This document shows positions 22,776 to 31,287 of a stretch of DNA of 64,000 bases, piece after piece (positions within the stretch are counted from its first letter, which is position 1; the number at the start of each line of letters is the position of its first letter). The stretch lies in contig JAUCBJ010001071.1 in the NCBI GenBank assembly GCA_032718475.1, positions 62,001-126,000 on the forward strand, written 5' to 3'. Below the pieces are notes generated by a model, which saw only the letters and a program-made list of their open reading frames with translations, had not been told where the DNA came from and ran no database searches. The DNA is from Nemertoderma westbladi (lineage: Eukaryota > Xenacoelomorpha > Nemertodermatida > Nemertodermatidae). Made by a program: the position numbers and the translations under genes.

Positions 22776-25655
22776 CTAGTGCTGGTGCAAACTAAATATA
22801 ACAGAGTAAGGTCTACATAAATTGTATACACCACCTAAGATAGTGTTGTCAGAATGTAGTATTCTATTTAATAGGCTTTGTGAGGATCTATAAGTAATGT
22901 GACAAAACATTGGCAAACGTAGTTCGCCAAAAGAAAGTGACATACTTGTAGGTTCTTCACCGGTGAGCCTAGGGATATTAAACAGTAGCCTAGCACAATT
23001 ATTGTAAGCTACCCTAATCTTATCGTACGCACGATGTGAGTAGTTCTTACTAGCCCATAGGCTGTTGCAGTATATTGGGGTACAGTAAGCACGAAAAAGT
23101 GCAGTTTTAACATAGACAGACGCATGGCAAAACTTTCTAGCCAGAGTATTCCCTCTGGCGTACAGTTGATGCATCTGTCGTGTAATATCTAGGTCATCGT
23201 CAGTGGACGAGCTAATAACGTGCCCTAAATAGTTAAACTTATCAACAGTTTCTATGTTGGAACCATACAATTTGACTCTAGCGACAGAGGTTAACGCACA
23301 CGATTTATGAATGAAGTATAAACACTTCGTTTTCTTAGTATTGAATATAATAGAGTTAGACGTAGCATAGGCTACGGCTATATCTATTAATTTCTGCAGA
23401 CCAAAAATGGAGTTTGAGATCAAACATAAGTCGTCGGCATAAATTAAGTGATTTAACCTAAGTGAACATATAGAACAACCTATACCGCTACTATTTAATT
23501 CCTTACTTAACTCATCAATGTAAATATTATAGAGCAATGGTGAAATAATACTACCTTGTCTAGTTCCGTTAGTTACAGAAAAGGATGGTGAGAAAAACCC
23601 ATCCCAACAGACACGCACTAGTTGGTTACGATACCAAAACATAATAATGCGAACAATGTATAATGGTACACCACGGTCTATCAGTTTGCGAAACAATTTG
23701 AAATGGTTGACACGATCAAACGCTTTAGATGCGTCTAACATGCATACATAAACAGAAGAATTGTTATTGAGATAGTAGTTCACTATTTCCTTCAGAGTGT
23801 ATGTACATGTTTCAGTTCCGAGTTTAGGCTTGAAGCCAAACTGGTTATATGTAGTATCTAAATATTTGAAGCAGCGTTCTAGAATTACTTTCTCAATAAC
23901 TTTACTGAGGATTGTAGACAAAGAAATGCCTCGATAGTTATCCTTACACGTCAGACTAGCCGACCTATCCTTTACAAGTGGAATGATGGTTGATTCCATC
24001 ATGGCAGCTGGCATATAGTTATGTATAAAAATAGAGTTAATTAAAAGGGCAATTGCACGCACAAGATTATAACAACATGCGTGGATTAAATGTTCTGCCG
24101 ACAATCCGTCAAGCCCAGGGGCTTTATCGGATGGAAGGCCGAGCAGTGAATCCATCACTTCGTTGTATGTAATATTAGAAAAACCAATATTAGCTGCGTT
24201 ATCAATACATGTATTAACGTATGCACTATCTGTGTCATCGTTGACACAGTTAAATAAACTCTGGAAATGATTCTTCCACATGTTAGCGATGTTAACAGGG
24301 CCAACATCATCTCCTATTCTAGTAGGTAACGGACACTTATCAGTTGTATGGCTGCGCACCTGTGACCAAAAATGTTTAGTGGAAGAATTATTTAGTAAAG
24401 CCTCCGCCATTTTATCATGTTTGATCTTAGATGCATTGCGTTTGCAATGCCTCATAGCATGCTTATACCGTGCTTTCGCGCGTAAATATTCTGAAAACAC
24501 ATTGCCTTGACGTGGTGACCCACAATTTCGCCAAAGTTTAAAAGCAGATAGTGATTTTTTGTATAAATCCTTTACATGGTCATTCCATCCTGGAATATGG
24601 CAGTGGCTGTTTGGTGTATCATTTTTATTATTCTTATTATCACCTCCAGAATGTTTAATAAAATATAAACTAGCACTACTTAACACGTTAGTTATATTGT
24701 TATATAACATGTCAATATCAGAATGGTGACATTTGCAACCAGTGTCGTTGCAATTTGTCAGATTTACCATATCGGCGGATGCCATAACCTCACCAAGCAT
24801 AAAGTTTACATGGCCAGCGTAATCGCTAGTTTTACTTGAGCTATGTTCCCAATCGAAGTGGACTGGGGGGGGATTTGGTATACTTTCAGATCCTGTGTCG
24901 GTGCCCCCACTTGGTGGTAGGGACGCCGCTATACCAAGCTGCGTTAACAGTGGCATATGGTCTGATACTGACAAGTTATATATAATTTCCACATTGGATA
25001 CTAAGTCTACACAAGATGGCGAGCACAAAACATGGTCAAGCCAGGATGTTGAACCATGTGCATCGCTAACGTAGGTAAAACTATTAGGAGGCAAAATATT
25101 TACATCATAGATACATGAATTTACAGAACAGCACCAGTCAGAGAGTTCGGTGTACCTAAAGCGTTTAGGGTCGGCATTAAAATCTCCGATTAGACAACAA
25201 TGTGAGTACTTTGTTGTTTGTAAAATGGAAGTTAATTTACCCAAACATTCACTATAAATGTTATGGTTTTCAGGGCAGTCATACGGGAGATATACATTAA
25301 TAATTAGTAAAGTCTCACCGTTGTCTAATTGTATTCGAATGCCATACATGCGTGATTCATTAAAATCTAAAATTTCCACTGCGTGGTCTAAAGACTCACG
25401 CCATAAAAATGCCAGCCCACCCTTAGGCCTACCCTGAAGCAGACCGTCAGAGTAATCACCAGCTGATAATCCGCGGGCTAGAAAGTTTTTATTTATAGTA
25501 GCCAAAAATCCCAATTCCTGCTTTGGTAACTGAGTTTCTTGGAGCAGTACGATATCACAATTATTGCACAGTTTATTTATAACCACTTGAGATTCAGGAG
25601 TACGAACTGAATTGCAGTTATAGCTGATGATATTTAAATTAGATATATTAGCCAT
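22776..25655 (-). CDS. LINE ORF2: AP-like endonuclease and reverse transcriptase
   Basis: 959 residues, intact. Residues 5-240 form an endonuclease/exonuclease/phosphatase domain: N13 in SYNCNSV, E40 in LLQET, GDFNADP at 157-163, SWLDH at 204-208 and SVSDHMP at 229-235, giving the expected metal-binding and catalytic residues. Reverse transcriptase spans about 510-790, with YRGISLSTILSKV, DASKAFDRVNH, GTRQGSIISPLLYN and the catalytic YADDLCLIS near 740. The protein nicks target DNA and primes cDNA synthesis there. No RNase H or CCHC knuckle is apparent at the C-terminus. The start at 25655 is well placed, 122 nt after ORF1. Confidence 0.95.
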   Translation of the reverse strand: MANISNLNIISYNCNSVRTPESQVVINKLCNNCDIVLLQETQLPKQELGFLATINKNFLARGLSAGDYSDGLLQGRPKGGLAFLWRESLDHAVEILDFNESRMYGIRIQLDNGETLLIINVYLPYDCPENHNIYSECLGKLTSILQTTKYSHCCLIGDFNADPKRFRYTELSDWCCSVNSCIYDVNILPPNSFTYVSDAHGSTSWLDHVLCSPSCVDLVSNVEIIYNLSVSDHMPLLTQLGIAASLPPSGGTDTGSESIPNPPPVHFDWEHSSSKTSDYAGHVNFMLGEVMASADMVNLTNCNDTGCKCHHSDIDMLYNNITNVLSSASLYFIKHSGGDNKNNKNDTPNSHCHIPGWNDHVKDLYKKSLSAFKLWRNCGSPRQGNVFSEYLRAKARYKHAMRHCKRNASKIKHDKMAEALLNNSSTKHFWSQVRSHTTDKCPLPTRIGDDVGPVNIANMWKNHFQSLFNCVNDDTDSAYVNTCIDNAANIGFSNITYNEVMDSLLGLPSDKAPGLDGLSAEHLIHACCYNLVRAIALLINSIFIHNYMPAAMMESTIIPLVKDRSASLTCKDNYRGISLSTILSKVIEKVILERCFKYLDTTYNQFGFKPKLGTETCTYTLKEIVNYYLNNNSSVYVCMLDASKAFDRVNHFKLFRKLIDRGVPLYIVRIIMFWYRNQLVRVCWDGFFSPSFSVTNGTRQGSIISPLLYNIYIDELSKELNSSGIGCSICSLRLNHLIYADDLCLISNSIFGLQKLIDIAVAYATSNSIIFNTKKTKCLYFIHKSCALTSVARVKLYGSNIETVDKFNYLGHVISSSTDDDLDITRQMHQLYARGNTLARKFCHASVYVKTALFRAYCTPIYCNSLWASKNYSHRAYDKIRVAYNNCARLLFNIPRLTGEEPTSMSLSFGELRLPMFCHITYRSSQSLLNRILHSDNTILGGVYNLCRPYSVIFSLHQH

Positions 25656-25777
25656 TTTTTGTCATAAAAATATCATTTATATTATACAAAAATAATAACA
25701 ATATTAAAAAGAAAAAAAGGAAATATTATATATATTGGTATATATATATCTAAAAATATTCTAAAAATAATCTGGCA

Positions 25778-27034
25778 TTATTTATCCTGACCAAGCTCAG
25801 ACTCAGGCTCAGACTCTGACTCTCCGGCCATGACGCTTGTTTCAGTACCCTGGGTTCCAGTGCCCAAAGCCGCGTACCGGTTCGCATCAGCGATTACTGC
25901 GTTACTGTTTCCCACAGGAGGACTACCCGCAGTTGTAGCAGTAGAGTCTGGAACAGCTGTATTAAATCCCGTTGCGACGCGCACGGGCCTAGTGGCGCGG
26001 GGCCTTGTTTCAAAGTCGCGAATCCTCGAATAGAGTGGCCAGATACTTGGATCCAAGAGTAGAGAACGTTGATCCTCCGAACACGTTATTAAAAACGACC
26101 GAACGGGAGACTCTGCCTTTGATATGCTGTAGCAGGTGACGTCAGCAAACCCAAGAGAGTTTTTTACATGATCGAGGATAACTGCGGGATCAACATCAGG
26201 ATGACATCCTGTAAGGAAGAGTTTACGAGAAGGTTGAACCGTACGGAACCCCCCCGTACCAGTGGAGGAACCTTGAACAAACGAAGGCGCATTGGAATTG
26301 TTCGCGCCTCTTCTCACACGAGCCGCCACCGCTTGTTTCCGTGGAGGATCACGCTTCGGACGACGATAGGTGACGAGGGTATAATTATCATCGCTCGGTT
26401 GTGGATCATCACTTGGATTACGAATTACAGCAGCACTGTAGTTGCCACTGCCAGACACAGCCATACTGGTCGTGTTCGGGACAGCGGGCGCCGCCACCGG
26501 ACTATAGGTCGATTCGGCACCCGATTCGGCTAGCTCCTGTGGCAGCATCGGCACCGCACCATACGCCGCATGACTGCAGCTAGGGCGAGCCTCGAGAACA
26601 GCCAGACGATCCTGCATTACACTCATACGGTTAAGCAGCAGTGCAGTGTCCGCGTGACTAATGGCAAAGGGAGGAATGACGGTTAGATCCTTAGGTATGA
26701 ACTGGGGAAGGTGATCGCCATCCGGCCGATTAATATATCCCGCGTAATCGAAGATATCCAGGATATCTCCTACCGTATTCTTGCAAAAAAGATCGCCTGA
26801 CTGTCGTGATTTAACAAACGACTGCTTGTTCTTTTCTCTGTCGCTAACTGGTATCTTGGATAACAGGATACTTTTGGCGTCCTTGAACATGACATCGGAG
26901 AATCGTGGCCACGATTGCACTATATATATAATCGAGTCCCGTGTGTAGCCTTTTGTGTGGGACGTCCATAAGTAAGACAGAACATCGCTCTCCACATGAC
27001 TACACGGCACGGATGCTGCCGTCATTGCGTGCAA
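25778..27034 (-). CDS. LINE ORF1: RNA-binding-type protein
   Basis: 418 residues, intact. Residues 1-110 are compact with a predicted helical character. Residues 140-265 are low-complexity Ser/Pro/Ala/Gly. Residues about 268-350 (from SRKLFLTGCHPD through LLDPSIWPLYSRIRDFE) resemble the RRM-like domain found in ORF1 of CR1/Jockey-type elements. The tail is acidic (GESESEPESELGQDK). No CCHC knuckle. The expected role is binding element RNA as a chaperone. The first ATG in the frame is at 27034; a second Met follows two residues later. Confidence 0.82.
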   Translation of the reverse strand: MHAMTAASVPCSHVESDVLSYLWTSHTKGYTRDSIIYIVQSWPRFSDVMFKDAKSILLSKIPVSDREKNKQSFVKSRQSGDLFCKNTVGDILDIFDYAGYINRPDGDHLPQFIPKDLTVIPPFAISHADTALLLNRMSVMQDRLAVLEARPSCSHAAYGAVPMLPQELAESGAESTYSPVAAPAVPNTTSMAVSGSGNYSAAVIRNPSDDPQPSDDNYTLVTYRRPKRDPPRKQAVAARVRRGANNSNAPSFVQGSSTGTGGFRTVQPSRKLFLTGCHPDVDPAVILDHVKNSLGFADVTCYSISKAESPVRSFLITCSEDQRSLLLDPSIWPLYSRIRDFETRPRATRPVRVATGFNTAVPDSTATTAGSPPVGNSNAVIADANRYAALGTGTQGTETSVMAGESESEPESELGQDK

Positions 27035-27186
27035 TCAGGAATGAAGCCTGATGCAGTGATTTTACTGCTGTACTATCTGACTGTTGCTCTGTTAGGCCTA
27101 TATCTGTACAGCTGTACAGATATGTGTAATGTTTTGTGAGTATGCTGTAAGTACTAGTATAAAGTTCTTACGTAATATAAACATGG

Positions 27187-29348
27187 GTGTATGGGTATCT
27201 TCGAGAAGATCAAGTTGTGAGAACCAAAAGTTCTGTCATGTTGACAACTGGAAGGTTTGGGACTGCCTCTTATATTGTCGAGAAGTTGAGGAGGGAGGCA
27301 ACACAAACAATCGGGAAGAACTGTGATGACTTTATACACACAAAAATATTAGCCTCTGTACCATTACAATCTCATGGAGTGATAATGCAAACAGTGCATA
27401 AAATTGAAAGAGAGATGAAGGATAAATATATAAAAAACTGGAAAAATCTGGAACAAAAGGAACCTATTGCTGTCTTTGTTGCAAAGTTGGATGTATCTGT
27501 AATCAAGCTAGATGATCTGCAGGAGCACTTGGCTGAATTTGGTAGAGTACTGCAGACATGTGGATGGGGAATATACTCTGTTGACTACACAAAGGACTTT
27601 GCTGGAACCCTCGATAGGAAGGCAATAGTCAAACATCTAGTGGAAACAAAGGGTTGGAGGTTGGAAGGGACATTTCAAGCAGCATTGGAGGGTGATCAGC
27701 AAACAATTTTGGAAAACACTTCATCTGTGGGAAATCATGTGTTGACATACATCACATCTTGGGGCGGAAATACAATGAGAGTGAAGCTGTACAACAAAAT
27801 TGTTTGCCAGTTTGAAGCATGAGAAGTATTGGAGAATTTTGGAGGGCATTTGGCAGACTACGCTGATTGCAGGAACCCGGTCCTTCGGAAATCCTTAGAA
27901 CATCCATTGATCCAGCAATATGGATGTACAAGAGTTGAGATATCCTTGTACTCTATGAATTACATATCTAGAGATCTTGGTGTGGAAGTGATGAGAAGTG
28001 CATTAGAAAACATACAGCCATATGAGGGATTATTTGCACACAAGAACTGGGAAAGTTTCTGGAGTGAAGGTGCAGTGTAAGTTTGATATACACGAAAATA
28101 AACAAAGATGGGAGAAGGCTATAGTATGGAGTTGTTCAGAATTTGGATTTCGAGGTTGTCCTATATTTTGCTTCCAAATTAGAAATCAAAATGAAATTGA
28201 AAAGGGCACAGAAATAGCAGAAATAGCACAGAAATGCTATTTCAAAGACCCCACTGCAAGAACAATACTTTGCTCATCGAAACTACCAACTCAGTGTAGG
28301 TCAGTTCAAGCAAGAATTCCGTTGGAAGAAATGTTGCCACCAACGGATTTCATAGAGTGGACATGGAGGCAAGAGCCTTGCAAATCTTTGGGAACAGTAA
28401 AAATGCAATGGAAACTACAAGAGGTGCCTGAATACTTGCAAACACATCAAGTATCTTGGTTGTCAACGTGGAAAAGAGCGCAGAGGAACATTGATATTGT
28501 AGATTATTTAGAATGTGAGAAATGGAGACAAGAGGCACTGCAAAGAAGTGCAAGAAATCGAGAAGAAGTAGCCCTGATACACAAAAGGTTGCTGGAGTAC
28601 AAGAAAAGAAAACAACATGAAATGAACAAAAGGAATATGTTTTGAATCTATTGAAGCACACTCCCATAAAAAAAATTTGTGAGTTGGATGGTAAGAAACC
28701 ATTAAAAGTAATAGTGCTTGGATTTCGACAAGCAACTGGACCCTACCAAAGATACGAATGTTGCTTTCAATTGATGATGAAATTTCCAAGATATATTCTA
28801 ACCGAGGCTTGGAGTGTGTTTTAGATGAATTGAGAGATGCTTTTCACAGAGCCCAAGAGCAAACTACAAGAGAAAATTATTTTTTGGTTGACGGAGCGCT
28901 GGAAATTGAAATTCAAGCACCCAAACAGTTCAATAATGAGCAGCAGCAGTTAATCATTTGGTATCCAATTAAATTATTGAGAAGCCCAATTGAAGGCGAA
29001 CAACAAAATATACAAGAAATATTGAAGAAAGTCGAAAATGAATATGAGAAGGCCAAGTCCATGTGTTTGGTTGAATATCATGCAAAGGAAAAGAGGAGTG
29101 TGAGAAAAGTGCTTGAATTGGAAGAAGGTGAGTATAAATGTATAGCATATTGGAACCAGAGCTATAGAGGAAAAGTGCGTCATATATTATACTTGCAGGA
29201 TAAAGCTGGTGAATCGGCAAGACCAGTGTATGGCTATTTCTCGCAGAAAGAAGTTGAGGAAATGCATTGTGATTTGTCCACAGTATTATCTCCATTGCTA
29301 GTGAAAGTTGGAAAGAACAAAGACAACACCACAGAAGAACAAGGATAG
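27187..29348 (+). pseudogene. Unknown large protein with replication-initiator-like motifs (unit A copy)
   Basis: About 720 codons in broken frames: 27187-27822, 27829-28080, 28022-28645, 28642-28824, 28758-29348. Motifs in order: SVDYTKDFAGTLDR, MRVKLYNKIVCQF, CTRVEISLY, then a Cys/Trp-rich middle (RGCPIFCFQI, TDFIEWTWR), a Lys/Glu coiled coil and a Glu-rich C-terminal third. The D-F-x-G, K-x-Y-N-K and R-x-E-I sequence recalls Rep_trans/phage gene II-type replication initiators, but this is inference. Breaks: TGA at about 27821 (GGA in B), a 125-nt deletion near 28040, an indel near 28635 and a 1-nt loss near 28758. It keeps the frame near 27545 where B and C are shifted. Confidence 0.5.
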
Positions 29349-29376
29349 AATCATCACTTTAGCCCACACTCTGCTT

Positions 29377-29512
29377 AGCACAACAACCATGTCAGAGCCC
29401 TAGGATTAGCACAACAACCGTGTCAGAGCCCTAGGTTTAGCACAACAACCGTGTCAGAGCCCTAGGTTTAGCACGACAACCGTGTCAGAGCCCTAGGTTT
29501 AGCACGACAGTG
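29377..29512 (+). repeat. 31-bp tandem repeat, 4 units (unit A)
   Basis: Units of AGCACAACAACCGTGTCAGA plus GCCCTAGGTTT begin at 29377, 29408, 29439 and 29470, with a partial at 29501. It lies just after the coding frame of the unknown protein. Unit B has the same four (40473); unit C has about one, so expansion happened before the A/B duplication. Confidence 0.9.
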
Positions 29513-30018
29513 ATAATTGTATACTCAACTTATGTACAGTAGGCCTACATAAACTGAAACTGAGAACAATTTTGCCTATTAAATAAAAGTGGTGCATACT
29601 GCACATATATGCAACAGACACCATCTGATGAAGAAAGCAATATAGTCCTATAGTCCGATTCAAAAAATGCATACAGAGTGTTTTGTATTACGAGTGGTAA
29701 GGCGACCTTTCTATATGGTTTGGGGGATACGGTTGGTATATGGCAGTTGGGGGGAAAAGGTCATGTTATGGCGGGGAAAGTATTTTGACCACCAAAAATG
29801 GTATTTTGCAAACACAAAATCTTAGCAGGTTAAATATTTGGGCAACTATGCATTACATAGATGCATGCGAAAACGTTACGAAAAAATGGCAAGAAAGAGA
29901 CCCAATAAAGCCTGGCAAAATGCAGAGAAATGTCGAAAATGTTGCTAAAAAGTGCTAAATTTTGAAAAATGCCAAATCAAACCCCCCAAACCATTGCAAA
30001 ATACTGAAAAATTCTGAA
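29513..30018 (+). other. Non-coding stretch after the unknown protein (unit A)
   Basis: About 500 bp shared with unit B (40608-41106) and partly with unit C (55450-55750). AT-rich with TGCATRYAC-type motifs. I see no gene; the 72-codon frame at 29740 is repeated in B only because the DNA is duplicated. Confidence 0.6.
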
Positions 30019-30215
30019 CATTTTCCCCCAAATCATGCGTTTTAGAGGCTTTTTGCCAAGCATCGGACTTGGCAAAAGTGACATTTTCCCCCAAATCATG
30101 CGTTTTAGAGGCTTTTTGCCAAGCAACGGACTTGGCAAAAGAGACATTTTCCCCCAAATCATGCATTTTAGAGGCTTTTTGCCAAGCGTCGGACTTGGCA
30201 AAAGGACATTTTCCC
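30019..30215 (+). repeat. 63-bp tandem repeat x3 with internal hairpin (unit A)
   Basis: Units begin at 30019, 30082 and 30145 with CATTTTCCCCCAAATCATGC. Each contains TTTGCCAAG and CTTGGCAAA separated by about 8 nt, so every unit can fold to a 9-bp stem. Present in unit B at 41107-41303. A single diverged relative of the first half recurs near 30385 (CATTTCCCCCAAAAACACGC). Confidence 0.9.
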
Positions 30216-30467
30216 TGAAACACCCGTTTCAGTATAGAGGCGCCCTACGCCTCTGAGTTCCGTTTTTCTCTGTATTTCTGTGCAGTTTCGAAAAGCGGAG
30301 TAAGTTTACAACATAACGAGAATGCCAAATCAAACCCCCAAACCATTGCAACATACTGAAAAATGATGAAAATGATGTGCAAAAGGGACATTTCCCCCAA
30401 AAACACGCGTTTGTAATTGATTTTGATTTGATTTATATTATAGTATTATATTTGTATTTGATTTTCA

Positions 30468-31266
30468 TTACAGAAAAGCCAGAAAGCCTTGTATGAAGTT
30501 TCGGAGATTTTGCATGGCGTCCTCGATGCTGACCATCTGAAACCGTTGGTGCTGATTATAGTGGTCGGTACAGACTCCAAGGATTCCAACTTCCAGAGTT
30601 CTTGCGTAGGGAGTTCTCTTTATGGTTGTTATAATCCCCGCCACCTCCCACTCGTAGAAGTCACGCACCGCGGACGGATCCTGTGCTCTTTTGGGGCCAC
30701 ATGTGCTGGTAGACAACTTGGTATTCTGGGGTTGGGACACGTGGACGTAGTTGACTGCAGTCGGGGAGGGAAACCCTTCCTGTGCTCCGTGATTTTTCTG
30801 GTTGTATTGGTCTGAAAGGAGAAAGTAGGAATTTTGCTATACCTCAACCTCCGAAGAAATTTTTGCCTATTTTTATGGACACACGTGAAAACACTCTTCA
30901 TTTTATTCTCATTTTTGAATGTACCTTTATTGCAGCTCTGAAGCCATCAAACAATGAATATAGTCCCGTGTCAAGGACGAATAATAGGCCTACGTCAATC
31001 GAATATCCTTTTTCAACCTATCAAAAAAAATAACTTTACTATAAAGAGATTTGAAAAGATTGTTGCCGAAATCCAAAGGGTGGCTTACCGTGAACAACGA
31101 TGTCATTTTCGTCTTGCTGTAACACGACGACTGTTCCTATATCCATGTGCGCCGACCCTGTTCCAAATTTGAAGAAAAATTTCAGATTCTGGGCTTCGTG
31201 CAGGATCTTTTTTGTTGCTCCGTAGCTGTCGAACGAACTCGAAAAGGCAGCTCTTACCACCAACAC
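30468..31266 (-). pseudogene. Two-exon gene fragment with phase-matched intron (unit A)
   Basis: On the minus strand, exon 1 (about 31266-31087) reads VVRAAFSSSFDSYGATKKIL and ends ENDIVVH. It is followed by a donor G|GTAAGC. Exon 2 (30811-30468) follows a pyrimidine tract and CAG, and runs to a TAA with VRDFYEWEVAGIITTIKRTP and ARTLEVGILGVCTDHYN. The exons join in phase 1 without a stop and end at the TAA. Exon 1 is open at its 5' end and runs into the 64-bp satellite, so this is a 3' gene fragment of about 175 residues. I do not recognise it. Copied in unit B. Confidence 0.5.
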
Positions 31267-31287
31267 GTTTTTTTTTTATTGTGAGGA

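Larger units (their letters stand above)
22575..27180 (-). mobile_element. Full-length non-LTR retrotransposon (LINE) with two intact ORFs
   Basis: Minus strand: 5' UTR about 27035-27180, ORF1 27034-25778, a 122-nt gap, ORF2 25655-22776, a 3' UTR of about 200 nt and an AATAAATACAATAAATAAT tail at its 3' end near 22575. Units B and C have no LINE at this place. Both ends are approximate because I could not find a clear target duplication. Both ORFs lack stops or frameshifts, unlike everything around them, so this is a young insertion. CR1/Jockey-type by domain order; clade not settled. Confidence 0.88.

Noticed and set aside
28350-28667. 105-residue Phe/Ser-rich minus-strand frame, repeated at 39446 and 52814
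   Set aside because: Antisense shadow of the unknown large protein; it recurs only because the DNA is duplicated.
29945-30223. 92-residue minus-strand frame with KASKxHDLGENV repeats
   Set aside because: Same 63-bp repeat read on the other strand.
30035-30256. 73-residue frame with GFLPSxGLGK repeats
   Set aside because: It is the translation of the 63-bp tandem repeat; both strands are open because the repeat lacks stops, and no start context or homology supports a gene.
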